Below are positions 1-8,365 of a stretch of DNA of 50,397 nucleotides, piece by piece. How positions within the stretch are numbered: the first letter of the stretch is position 1; each line of letters begins with the position of its first letter. The notes below the pieces were generated by a model, which worked only from the letters and a program-made list of their open reading frames with translations, ran no database searches and was not told where the DNA came from. The stretch is taken from positions 1 through 50,397 of the forward strand of contig NZ_JAPLAI010000067.1 in NCBI RefSeq assembly GCF_026393345.1, in the 5' to 3' direction. The position numbers and the translations under genes were made by a program. This DNA is from Microbacterium sp. (lineage in GTDB: Bacteria > Actinomycetota > Actinomycetes > Actinomycetales > Microbacteriaceae).

Positions 1-87
1 GGCCGTGAGCGACGGATACTCCGACCTGTGCTCACGCACGAGCCGGACCGCACGGTCACGGAGCGCGGGATCGATCTTCTTCGGCAT
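1..87 (-). CDS. IS3-family transposase OrfA, N-terminal fragment
   Basis: Twenty-nine codons from the ATG at 87 to the window edge read MPKKIDPALRDRAVRLVREH and then RSEYPSLTA. This is the typical start of the small OrfA protein of IS3-family elements, whose N-terminal helix-turn-helix binds the element ends. An AAGGA ribosome-binding site lies at 100-96. OrfA normally works with OrfB, a DDE transposase made by a -1 frameshift; neither the frameshift site nor OrfB is in view. The call rests on family resemblance of a short fragment. Confidence 0.75.
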   Translation of the reverse strand, partial: MPKKIDPALRDRAVRLVREHRSEYPSLTA

Positions 88-140
88 GACATACATCCTT
101 CCAACTCAAAAGGATGCGGCATCAAACCTGGGGCGCTTCA
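1..140 (-). mobile_element. IS3-family insertion sequence, left end (continues beyond window)
   Basis: The minus strand from 140 begins TGAAGCGCCCCAGG and continues into a terminal-repeat-like stretch to about 118, which resembles the TGA-starting ends of IS3-family elements. A transposase OrfA start follows at 87, so this is the end upstream of orfA and the element runs leftward out of the window. Its first three bases (140-138) are the stop codon of the neighbouring CopD-CtaG gene, so the insertion point lies exactly at that gene's end. The other end and the target duplication cannot be seen. Confidence 0.72.
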
Positions 141-1784
141 CGGCAGCCGCCACTGCACTGGGTCGATGCCGATCAGCGACTGTACGAAGAGGTAGCCGGT
201 GATGAGGAAGTGCGCGATCATCCACTGGTGGCCGAGGTGGTCATACAGCGACCACCGGAACAGGTCGGTGTAGTAGAAGATCCACAACGACCCGATGAAG
301 AGGCCTGCCGCGACAAATGGGTTGGTCAGCACGCGCGCGACTGGGGAGTGCACGGCCCACAGGATCCACTCCCGGCCCCCGCGGGTGCCGTCGTCGCGCT
401 TGCGGATCGCTCGGGCGGCGAGGGTTACGGGGGCTCCGGCGACCAGAAGTACCGGTATCGCCATGGTGAGGAGCATGTGCCCGACCATGTGCATGCTGAA
501 CAGGTAGTCCTGGTAGACGTTGATGACCCCACCGGTGACCCACACCAGCAGCACCATTCCCGCGACCCACATGATCGTGCGGTAGACCGGCCATGCGTCA
601 CCTCGGCGGCGTAACCGCCACACCCCAGCGAGGTAGAAGAAGACCGCGAAGCCAGCGACCACCGCCCACAACAGGTCTACGTTCCATGCGGTGACCCACC
701 GTTCGATCGTGAGCTCCGGGGGCAATGGTGCACCGGTGAGGCGTTCTGCCGGTGAGGGAATCTCGGGAAGCGGGACCGGGTTCGGAGGCGGGGTGCGTGC
801 CAACGCCGCTGCGGCACCGCTGGCCACGCCCATCAATCCCAGCTCGAACGCGACCAGTATCCAGAAGGCGCGGGATGCCGCGTCGGAGTCCCGCATCCTG
901 CCGACCAGGCGAGCGCGATACCACACCCCGAAGAGCCCCAGCCCGATAAGTGCGATGACCTTGACGCCAAGGATCGCGCCGTAGGGAGAGAACAACGCAG
1001 ACCACTCTTGCAATCCGATAGCCGCACGGACCGTGCCGGACACGGAGACGAGCACGAACGCGGCCAGGGCGAGGCTCGAGTACCGGGCGACGACATCCGG
1101 GATGCGGCGCCGATCCAGGACGGGCCGGACCGCGACGAGCAGGAGCAGCCCGCCGAGCCAGACCGCGGCGCCGATGATGTGCAGAATGACCGCCATCATC
1201 GCCTCATGGTGAAAAGCGTCATCGCCGGAGTGTCCCTGTGTCCCCATCGGGACGAGAGATGCCACCGCCAGCAGTGCGACCAGAAGCGTGCCGAGCCAGG
1301 ACCGTACAGCGAACGTCAGCACAGTAAGTGCGGCGCCGGCAACCGTCGTGATCAGCCACGTGCGTCCAACCTCGAGCTCGACGAGGAACCGACCGAGCTG
1401 GGCACCGAACTGCGGTCCTGCGTCGAGCGCGGGGTTGAACACGCTGAGAAACGTGAGAAACCCCGTTGCGCCGGCGGCAACGGTGAACACGGCAGCGGAG
1501 ATCGAGGCGACATCGAGGGCGACATCGAACTCACGCTCACCAGTTCGCAACGTAAACAGCGCGGTCACGAGGGCACCGACCATGCCAGCGGCAGCGAGGT
1601 TCACGAACAGCTTTGCGGCCGGAAGTCCCCAGCGTACGATCGGGCCGGCGTCATCCAATGAGAGCTCCGCGGCACCGCCACCGAACCCCAGCGCCCAGAC
1701 CATGACGATGAGTGCGACCGCGACAAGGATCGCCGGCCCGACGGCCCGCAATCCTCGGTACCTCACATCTTCGGGGCGCGGCAT
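138..1784 (-). CDS. CopD-CtaG fusion membrane protein, C-terminus apparently truncated by IS3 element
   Basis: A polytopic membrane protein of 548 residues. The N-terminal two-thirds is a CopD-type copper-uptake domain (predicted helices with a conserved GAAVWLGG stretch). The C-terminal part is a CtaG (caa3-type oxidase copper-assembly) domain, with a HMVGHMLL motif and a later HFLITGYLF segment. The protein stops at GIDPVQWRLP, in the middle of the CtaG domain; the intact CtaG at 8366-9304 runs about 115 residues past the equivalent point. The stop TGA is the first triplet of the IS3 end. The ATG at 1784 was chosen because GAGGGA lies 7 bases upstream; ATGs at 1853 and 1925 are possible. 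It is the last gene of the long minus-strand run. The copper-import part may still fold; the CtaG part probably does not work. Confidence 0.85.
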   Translation of the reverse strand: MPRPEDVRYRGLRAVGPAILVAVALIVMVWALGFGGGAAELSLDDAGPIVRWGLPAAKLFVNLAAAGMVGALVTALFTLRTGEREFDVALDVASISAAVFTVAAGATGFLTFLSVFNPALDAGPQFGAQLGRFLVELEVGRTWLITTVAGAALTVLTFAVRSWLGTLLVALLAVASLVPMGTQGHSGDDAFHHEAMMAVILHIIGAAVWLGGLLLLVAVRPVLDRRRIPDVVARYSSLALAAFVLVSVSGTVRAAIGLQEWSALFSPYGAILGVKVIALIGLGLFGVWYRARLVGRMRDSDAASRAFWILVAFELGLMGVASGAAAALARTPPPNPVPLPEIPSPAERLTGAPLPPELTIERWVTAWNVDLLWAVVAGFAVFFYLAGVWRLRRRGDAWPVYRTIMWVAGMVLLVWVTGGVINVYQDYLFSMHMVGHMLLTMAIPVLLVAGAPVTLAARAIRKRDDGTRGGREWILWAVHSPVARVLTNPFVAAGLFIGSLWIFYYTDLFRWSLYDHLGHQWMIAHFLITGYLFVQSLIGIDPVQWRLP

Positions 1785-1931
1785 CAGTTTTCCCTCGCGC
1801 GCACAGGACTGCGGGGGCGCTCTCCTGCGCGGCTCTTTGGGCGTGAGGGTCATGGGGATTCTTTCGGTTCGGATGATGCGCAACCAGGCGGAGCGGTCGC
1901 TACACCAGCCGCCGCTGGGCGCCATCGTGTG

Positions 1932-2618
1932 TTATCCGCAGCCGATTCGCGCCTGCATGGACTGCATCGCGCTGATCTCGGCGGTCTGTCCGTTCTTGAT
2001 GTTCTCCGCAACGGTCAGGGCACGCGGATCTGAGCCGAGTTCGATGAGCGCCTCGGCCATAGGGATGGCGCCTTCGTGGTGGCGAATGAGCAGCTCGAGG
2101 AAGAGACAATCTGCCTGCTGCCCTGTCGCGCCCTGGAGAGCGGTGATCTCGTCAGCTGAAGCCATTCCCATTTCAATGCGTGCCTCTTCCTCCGTCATGG
2201 CCGCACCGTCTGACATCATGGTGTGGCCGCTCCCGACCGGAGAGGCATCCATCCACTTCATCATCGGACCACCGGACTGCGACAGGCCCCACTGCACGAG
2301 CCAGTCGAACATCTCGCCGCGCTGGCCCGCCTGCCCGGTGGCGATGTCGTAGGCGAGGATCCTCAGTTCGTCGTCGGCAGTCTTTTGGTAGATCTCCATG
2401 GCCATCTGGATGGCCTGTGCGTGATGCACCTGCATATCACGTGAGAAGCCGGCTTCGGGAGAGTCCGCACCAGGAGTACCGGCGTCCTGCGACCCGAAGG
2501 TCGAGAAGCGTCCTGCGGCGAACGCCAGCGCGCCGATCGCGAGCAGTACAAGGATGACTTTCCACCACCGACGCCATCCTCGAGGTCGGGCCGCGTGCAT
2601 GTTCTTACTGCGGTTCAT
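1932..2618 (-). CDS. DUF305 family membrane-anchored protein
   Basis: A 228-residue protein with a short cytoplasmic N-terminus, one membrane segment (about residues 19-37) and an extracytoplasmic DUF305 domain. Family features visible are FSRDMQVHHAQAI near the start of the domain and LLIRHHEGAIPMA near its end, both His/Met-rich. DUF305 is a ferritin-like helical fold often found beside copper-resistance genes; the His/Met clusters suggest metal binding, but its activity is not established. Its ATG overlaps the stop of the DUF3105 gene in ATGA, so the two are probably translationally coupled. An in-frame ATG at 2651 was not used because of this overlap. Confidence 0.85.
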   Translation of the reverse strand: MNRSKNMHAARPRGWRRWWKVILVLLAIGALAFAAGRFSTFGSQDAGTPGADSPEAGFSRDMQVHHAQAIQMAMEIYQKTADDELRILAYDIATGQAGQRGEMFDWLVQWGLSQSGGPMMKWMDASPVGSGHTMMSDGAAMTEEEARIEMGMASADEITALQGATGQQADCLFLELLIRHHEGAIPMAEALIELGSDPRALTVAENIKNGQTAEISAMQSMQARIGCG

Positions 2619-3307
2619 TGCTTGCCGGGGGCGTCGTACGCGCCAGTGCAAGCGGCGTTCGGTTCGGGGGCGTTCTGGCTGCGCCAGTACTCTTCGAAGA
2701 ACTCACCTATTCGCTCGTCGTCGGCCGAGTCGATCTTGAGCTGCTGGTTCCAGTTGGACATCACTATCGGCGCATCCAGACCCTCATAGGGGGAAAGCAC
2801 GACATAGGTCGAGGGCAATTGGCTCTTGAGCGCTGCGAGTTCATCGCCCGCGACTTCGTCGGGGTTGTATGTCACCCACACGGCACTGTGCTCCATGGAG
2901 TGGACCGCGTTCTCATTCGGCACCGGTTGGTCATAGAAGCCGCAGTTCAGCCAGACAGCATTGTGCGGCCCGCCCGCCGGGGGGCTTTGCTCGTATCCCA
3001 CAACACCCTCGACGTGCTCAGCCGTATTCTCGAAGGTCTCGACACCTTCGATGGTGGCCCCCTCACTACCGGCCTCGTACTGTCTTGGCGGGGACGGCGC
3101 GAGCACTACTGACGCGACAACGAGGCCAACGATCACCACAGCCGCCGTCGAACCAACGACCCACCAGACGAGTTTGCTCCGACGGCGTTTGGCGAGCTGC
3201 TTCTGATACTCGACCAATTTCTCCTGGCGCTTGTGCTCGCGCTGTTGCTTGACGGTCATCTGACCGTGCTGAGGTTTGTTGGCCGGATTCGAGCGATTCG
3301 AAGTCAT
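2615..3307 (-). CDS. DUF3105 family membrane-anchored protein
   Basis: A 230-residue protein with a basic N-terminus, one membrane segment near residues 46-68 and an extracytoplasmic domain. The domain carries the DUF3105 pattern: PPAGGPHNAVW, then NCGFYDQPV, then VHSMEHSAVWVTY. The spaced His residues could bind metal, but the family has no proven function. It sits directly upstream of DUF305 with a 4-base overlap, a pairing often seen with copper genes in actinobacteria. Confident as to family, not as to role. Confidence 0.85.
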   Translation of the reverse strand: MTSNRSNPANKPQHGQMTVKQQREHKRQEKLVEYQKQLAKRRRSKLVWWVVGSTAAVVIVGLVVASVVLAPSPPRQYEAGSEGATIEGVETFENTAEHVEGVVGYEQSPPAGGPHNAVWLNCGFYDQPVPNENAVHSMEHSAVWVTYNPDEVAGDELAALKSQLPSTYVVLSPYEGLDAPIVMSNWNQQLKIDSADDERIGEFFEEYWRSQNAPEPNAACTGAYDAPGKQ

Positions 3308-3352
3308 GTGCGTGCTTTCGGTTTGGGGTCGAGCGGACTCACGGAAGAAGAC

Positions 3353-4366
3353 TCAGCTGAGCCCGGAGTAGGCGTGGAGTCCTTTGAAGAACATGTTGAC
3401 GATCGTGAAGTTGAACAGCACTGCGACGAACCCGATGATGGACAGCCACGCGGAGCGGTTGCCACGCCAGCCCCTGGTCGCGCGGGCGTGGATGTAGCCG
3501 GCGTAGAGCACCCAGATCACGAATGTCCACACTTCCTTGGTGTCAAAGCCCCAGTAACGACCCCAGGAGTCGTTCGCCCAGATCGAGCCGGCGATGAGAG
3601 TGAATGTCCAGAACATGAATCCCACGATCGCGAACCGGTAGGCGAGTGATTCGAGCGCGTCGGCGGGGGGCAGAGTGCGCAGAAACCCGGGGCCGGAGGG
3701 GCGGGCGGTTTCCGATGCTTGGGCGCGGCGTTCACGGCGCGCTTGCATGAGCTGGGTGATGGAGAGGCCGCATGCGATTGCGAACAGGGCGGTGGCGAGC
3801 GAGGCGACGAAGACGTGGATGACCAGCCACACGCTCTTGAGTGGGTCCATCAGGGGGACGACGTCGACGTAGAACGTGATCGTCGCCCCGCCAAGGAGCA
3901 GCACCACCATGCCGATGAGGAAGGCGCCCAGGAACCGGAGGTCGGAGCGGCGGAGCACCAGCAGGTACACCGCGACGATCAGGGCGGTGCCGGTCAGCGC
4001 GAACTCGTACATGTTCGCCCACGGCACCCGTTCGGCGGCGATTCCGCGCAGGATGGTGCCAGCGACGTGAAACAGGAACGCAAGCACCGTCAGCGATGTC
4101 CCGATCCGCGCCCACAGCAGTCGTTGCTGCTGCGCGGGCGGTGGGTGAACCGCGTCGACCGGGCCAGCTTGAGCGGTCTCCTTCTGCGAACTGTCGACTG
4201 TGGACCCGCTGACCAGGAGCGGCTCCCGCTGCGGGATGTTGGCGGGGACGGAACGCTGGGCGAGGTCGACGGTGTACGCGATGAAGGCGAGCAGGTAGGT
4301 GGCGATCGCCGTCCACACCAACAGCAGTGAGATGCCGTCGAGGGAGAGCGCGTCGGTTCCGGTCAT
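3353..4366 (-). CDS. ccsB: System II cytochrome c biogenesis protein CcsB/ResC
   Basis: A 337-residue integral membrane protein that with ResB forms the System II haem exporter and cytochrome c synthase, attaching haem to CXXCH apocytochromes outside the membrane. The haem-binding tryptophan-rich (WWD) motif is near residues 268-280 as WGRYWGFDTKEVW; the common form has W where F stands here. Multiple helices lie on both sides of it and the length is normal. ResB, CcdA and a ResA-like thioredoxin occur in the same block at 9604-12675, so the System II set is complete, although ccsB is separated from them by Lnt, CtaG and peptidase genes. Confidence 0.92.
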   Translation of the reverse strand: MTGTDALSLDGISLLLVWTAIATYLLAFIAYTVDLAQRSVPANIPQREPLLVSGSTVDSSQKETAQAGPVDAVHPPPAQQQRLLWARIGTSLTVLAFLFHVAGTILRGIAAERVPWANMYEFALTGTALIVAVYLLVLRRSDLRFLGAFLIGMVVLLLGGATITFYVDVVPLMDPLKSVWLVIHVFVASLATALFAIACGLSITQLMQARRERRAQASETARPSGPGFLRTLPPADALESLAYRFAIVGFMFWTFTLIAGSIWANDSWGRYWGFDTKEVWTFVIWVLYAGYIHARATRGWRGNRSAWLSIIGFVAVLFNFTIVNMFFKGLHAYSGLS

Positions 4367-4442
4367 GGCAGGGTCATCCTGTTCATCGTTGCGGTCAAGG
4401 TGTGGGCGAAGCGTGGCGACGCGACGGGTATGGGGGCACGGG

Positions 4443-5321
4443 TCAGCCTGCGTTCGCTTCCAGCCAGGCCAGCGAATCGACGGCGGTTCCGTCGAGGTAG
4501 ACCTCGAAGTGCAGGTGGTTCGCGGTGGAGCGGCCGGTGCTGCCGACGAGACCGACCAGCTGGCCGGCGGAGACCGACTGGCCGGCGGTGACCTGTCGGC
4601 TTCCGGTCTGCATGTGCGGGTACACCGTGCTGATCTGCTGCCCGTTCAGGACGGATTCCAGCACGACGGTGACGCCGTAGGCGTTGTAGCTGTCTTGCGA
4701 GATCCGCACGACGCCGTCGAGGGATGCGTAAACGGGAGTACCACCGGCGGCGACCATGTCGGTGCCCATGTGCGCGCCGCCTCGGGCGCCGAACCTGTCG
4801 GTCACGGTGAAGGGACCGCCGACCGGCCAGCGCACGGTCCCGCTGCCGGGGGTCACCATGCTGTAGTCGAACGGCACCGAGGCGACGCGGGCCGCGTCGC
4901 GGGCGCGGGCCGCGGCTGCTTCTGCCGCCTTCTTCTGGTCGATCTCCGCCTGGGTGGTTGCGGCGTAGCTTTCTCGGGAGAGCTGTTCTGCCGCTGAGTC
5001 GGAGGCCACGACGAGGGATTGTGCGTCGTCCGAGGCAACCTGCTGCAGCGTGGAGATCTCTGCGTCTGCCGGCTGCCAGGCAGCGTATGCGGGTAGCGCG
5101 ACGGTGGCGACCAGGCCGGTGACCATCGTCAGGACAGCAAGGGACCGCATCGGGCGGAGCGCATTGGACCCGCGGGGAGCGGACTTACCTGCGGTCGTGC
5201 GGCGTAGGGGTGGTGGCGTCAGGATACCGGCGTGTGGCAGGGGTGCGGTGTGGCGCAGGCTGCGCCTGGTGGGGGGCGTCTGGGGGTGATCGCCGGCGGG
5301 TGAGGTGGGCTGGTCATTCAT
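4443..5321 (-). CDS. Secreted M23 metallopeptidase (LytM-like), catalytic residues intact
   Basis: A 292-residue protein with a long proline-rich cytoplasmic N-terminus, a membrane/signal segment at about 59-82 ending in AYA, a short alanine-rich coiled coil (about 105-145) and a C-terminal M23 domain. The zinc and catalytic residues are all present: H184 and D188 (HMGTD), H236 (YPHM), and H269/H271 (HLHFE). M23 enzymes cut peptide crosslinks of peptidoglycan. It starts 21 bases after the stop of a second M23 gene. Its place inside a metal and cytochrome cluster is unexpected; opening the wall for assembly of envelope proteins is only a guess. Confidence 0.88.
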   Translation of the reverse strand: MNDQPTSPAGDHPQTPPTRRSLRHTAPLPHAGILTPPPLRRTTAGKSAPRGSNALRPMRSLAVLTMVTGLVATVALPAYAAWQPADAEISTLQQVASDDAQSLVVASDSAAEQLSRESYAATTQAEIDQKKAAEAAAARARDAARVASVPFDYSMVTPGSGTVRWPVGGPFTVTDRFGARGGAHMGTDMVAAGGTPVYASLDGVVRISQDSYNAYGVTVVLESVLNGQQISTVYPHMQTGSRQVTAGQSVSAGQLVGLVGSTGRSTANHLHFEVYLDGTAVDSLAWLEANAG

Positions 5322-5342
5322 GATGTCCTCCTTCGTTTCGGG

Positions 5343-6749
5343 TCAGATGGAGACGCCGCGGGCGACGAGGAAGTTGATGGGGTTGACGGGTGACCCGTTG
5401 ACGTAGGCCTCGAAGTGCAGGTTGCAGCCGAACGCGTTTCCGGTGTTGCCTTCGCTGCCGATGAGGTCGCCGGCGTTCACGCGCTGGCCGTATCCCACGT
5501 TGAACCCGCCGTTGCGGATGTGGGCGTATCCGGTGCCGATCCCGCCGCCGTGGTCGATTTTGATGTAGTTGCCGTAGCCGCCGTTGTATCCGGCGTAGAC
5601 GACGGTGCCGGCCGCGGCGGAGTAGATCCCGGCGCTGCAGCCACCGCTCAGGTCGGCGCCGTAGTGGTAACTGGTCGAGCAGTATCCGTTGCCGCATTGC
5701 GAGCTGCGTGGCCCGAAGTCCGATGTGCGGCGCCCGGATGTGGGCCGTGCCCACCCGGAACTGACCACTCCCCCTCCGTTGCCTGCGGCGGCGAGACGTT
5801 CAGCCTCTGCTCGTTCTGCTGCTCGGCGTTGCTCCTCGGCGATGCGGGCAGCTTCGACCCCGGCCTGATAATCGGCGATGGTCTTCGTCGTGGTGTCTTG
5901 GAGAGCGGCGAGTTGGGCTTGCAGCTGACCAAGGTTGAGTGTCTGGGCGTCGAGGGCTGCCTGCGCGGCATCGGCGGCCTGCTGCGATTCGGACATCTTC
6001 TGCTCCGCTACCGTCTGCAGCCGGTCGCGCTCATCTCTGGCCACGATCGCCTGATCGGTCAGACTTTGCGCAGCGTCGCGCGCGGTGATCGCGGTGGCAT
6101 ACACCGTCTGGTTGCGTTCCAGCAGTTTGTCCATCACGCCCAGGCGGGTGAGCAGGTCGTCCGCGGTGGCGGCGGAGCCCGAGAAGAACAGCTCGAGAGA
6201 GGTCTGGTCGCCGCCGTCTCGATACAGCTGTGCGGCAACACGGCCGGCTTTGTTCGCCGCGTCGGTGGCGTTGGCTGCTTCCGCGTCGGCCTGGGATTGC
6301 AGCGTGTCCGCTCGGACGGCCGCCTCGAAGTGCGCCTGCTGGGCGGTGTAGAACGCACCCGCGGCCTGCTCAGCGGCGGTGCGGGTGCGCGCCACCTCGC
6401 CGGTGAGGCTTTGGATGAAACCCTGGATCCGCTGCACCTCGGCAGCCTTTGTCGCTTCGTTCGCTTTGGCTGCCTGCACGTCGTCCCAGGACGGATAGGT
6501 GGCCGCGAACGCTGAGGGCAGCAGCGGGCCAGCCACGATCGCAGCGACCAGGCCAGCGGTCCCCGCGCCCAGCAGGGTGCGTCGGCTGACACCTGCCCGC
6601 AGCGCTCGGCTCTCGGCGGGAGTAGGTGCGCACCCGCATTCCTCTGCCCTCCGCGGATCTTCCCGCGCGGCCTTGGTCGGGATCACCTGTAGCGTTCGGC
6701 GCGCGTGGTCGTGTTGGTATCCGGTATGTTCCGTCCGTGCCGCGTTCAT
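5343..6749 (-). CDS. Tat-exported coiled-coil M23-family protein with altered active site
   Basis: A 468-residue protein. A twin-arginine signal (SRRTLLG at about 55-61, then a hydrophobic stretch ending AFA) predicts export by Tat. Residues about 90-310 form alanine-, glutamine- and glutamate-rich coiled coil. The M23 domain follows from about 325, with H362 and D366 (HYGAD) and H410 (YAHIR). The usual HxH pair reads N443-L-H445, so the first His, normally the catalytic base, is Asn while the zinc ligand remains. It may be weakly active or an EnvC-like activator of other hydrolases. Its ATG overlaps the lnt stop in ATGA. Confidence 0.87.
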   Translation of the reverse strand: MNAARTEHTGYQHDHARRTLQVIPTKAAREDPRRAEECGCAPTPAESRALRAGVSRRTLLGAGTAGLVAAIVAGPLLPSAFAATYPSWDDVQAAKANEATKAAEVQRIQGFIQSLTGEVARTRTAAEQAAGAFYTAQQAHFEAAVRADTLQSQADAEAANATDAANKAGRVAAQLYRDGGDQTSLELFFSGSAATADDLLTRLGVMDKLLERNQTVYATAITARDAAQSLTDQAIVARDERDRLQTVAEQKMSESQQAADAAQAALDAQTLNLGQLQAQLAALQDTTTKTIADYQAGVEAARIAEEQRRAAERAEAERLAAAGNGGGVVSSGWARPTSGRRTSDFGPRSSQCGNGYCSTSYHYGADLSGGCSAGIYSAAAGTVVYAGYNGGYGNYIKIDHGGGIGTGYAHIRNGGFNVGYGQRVNAGDLIGSEGNTGNAFGCNLHFEAYVNGSPVNPINFLVARGVSI

Positions 6750-8362
6750 TGAAGACTCCTTCGGCCGGTCGGATGATTCGTGGCGCCCGCGCGCGTGCGG
6801 GCACGGTGGGAGATGCCGGCCGCCGCGAGAGCAACACCGGAGGCGAGGACGATGAAACCGGTGAGCCAGGGGCCGAGCACGATTGACGGGGTGAGCCCCG
6901 TGCGCAGCGGGACGGTGCTGACCGCGGCGCCAGCGGTGTCGACGCCGACACTGTCGAGGGTGGTGCCGTCTGGGGCGATCACCTGACTGGTGCCCACCGT
7001 CGAGACGTTAACGACCGCGCGACTCGTTTCGATGGCGCGCATGCGGGCGAACGCGAGTTGCTGGAGGTTCTCGTCGGTGCCACGGAAGTCGGCGTTGTTG
7101 GTCTGAAACACGAACAGCTCCGCACCCTGCTGGGCGCCGTCCCAGATGACGGTGTCGTAGATCACGTCGAAGCAGATCGCCAGCCCGACACCGACGTCTC
7201 CAACCTGCACGAGCGGGGGGTTGGTGCCGGGGGTGTATTCGCGTTGGATGAGACCGACCAGGTCAGGGACGATCAGTTCGTAGAACCACCGGTCGGGCAC
7301 GTATTCCCCGAACGGGACCGGGTTGACCTTGTCATGCCACTGCCGGTCCGCGGGATCTGCGGTCCACAGCAGAGACGTGTTGAAGATCCTGTCGCCGCGG
7401 GTAGTGGCGGCGTTCATCAACAACGGTGCTCCCGCTGCCTTCACGACACGGTCCAGCGCCGCAGCGGCGGCGGGGTCGCTGAGCGGGTCGGCGTCGACGC
7501 CGCCTTCCGGCCAGGCCAGCAGATCCATCGGCTGCCCGTACAGGGGGCGCGTCGCGGTGGTCTGCGCGGCGAGGACGTCGCCGGGCGCCTTTTCGTCGAA
7601 GTACCCGGTCGGGCCGTTGCCCTGCACCCACCCGACCCGGAATGTCCCGGCCGCAATGGTGGGGAACTGCGGGGTGATGACCAGGAGAACCACGACGGCG
7701 ACGACGGGGAGCAGGCCGCGGAGGAATCGGATCCCACCCGCACGCAGCCACTGCACCACGGCGGCGCATACCGTCACGATCAGGAACGACAAGCCGGTCA
7801 CGCCTGTCCACGATGCGGCCTCGACGAACGGCCCGCCGACCTGGGTCATCCCGATCCGTGCCCACGGGAAACCGGAGTATGGCCATGTTCCCATCACCAC
7901 CTCGCGGGCCGCCCACAGCCCCCCGACCAGCAGCGGCACCGCGAACAGCTGCACGGCGCCGCGTGGCCGGTAGTGGGCAGTCCACCGGTAGGCGAGGGCG
8001 ATCGGCACCGCGCCTACGCCGAACAAGATCGTTTCCAGCCCGGCGAGGGCAAGCCACGGCACCGGGCCGAGGAACTCCCCCACCCATACCAAGTGGGTGG
8101 TGTAGAACACTGCCCCGAACACGGTGCCGACCAGCAGCGCCCCGCCGAGACTCCGCCGGATCAGGCTCAGCAGGGCGACCGTGACGCTCACGAAAGTCAG
8201 TGGCCACCACCCAACCGGCGCGGACGCCACATCCAGGAAGAACCCGGCAGCGGCGGCCGCCGCTACCGCTGCCCAGAGCGGCATCGACCATGACGGCGCA
8301 CGCTGTGGCGTCCCGCGCTCCGGCGCAGCAGCCGGGGCAGGAGGGGGCAGGGTCGTGGGCAT
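6746..8362 (-). CDS. lnt: Apolipoprotein N-acyltransferase
   Basis: A 538-residue membrane enzyme that transfers a third acyl chain to the N-terminal cysteine of lipoproteins. About seven helices are followed by a nitrilase-like domain. The catalytic triad is visible: E286 in WPEGG, K345 in DKVNPVPFGE and C397 in ICFD. Length and layout are normal for actinobacterial Lnt. LspA, the preceding enzyme of the pathway, is encoded in the same block at 13004-13540; the lipoprotein diacylglyceryl transferase Lgt is not in the window. It starts 3 bases after the CtaG stop and overlaps the next gene by 4 bases. Confidence 0.92.
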   Translation of the reverse strand: MPTTLPPPAPAAAPERGTPQRAPSWSMPLWAAVAAAAAAGFFLDVASAPVGWWPLTFVSVTVALLSLIRRSLGGALLVGTVFGAVFYTTHLVWVGEFLGPVPWLALAGLETILFGVGAVPIALAYRWTAHYRPRGAVQLFAVPLLVGGLWAAREVVMGTWPYSGFPWARIGMTQVGGPFVEAASWTGVTGLSFLIVTVCAAVVQWLRAGGIRFLRGLLPVVAVVVLLVITPQFPTIAAGTFRVGWVQGNGPTGYFDEKAPGDVLAAQTTATRPLYGQPMDLLAWPEGGVDADPLSDPAAAAALDRVVKAAGAPLLMNAATTRGDRIFNTSLLWTADPADRQWHDKVNPVPFGEYVPDRWFYELIVPDLVGLIQREYTPGTNPPLVQVGDVGVGLAICFDVIYDTVIWDGAQQGAELFVFQTNNADFRGTDENLQQLAFARMRAIETSRAVVNVSTVGTSQVIAPDGTTLDSVGVDTAGAAVSTVPLRTGLTPSIVLGPWLTGFIVLASGVALAAAGISHRARTRAGATNHPTGRRSLQ

Positions 8363-8365
8363 CGG

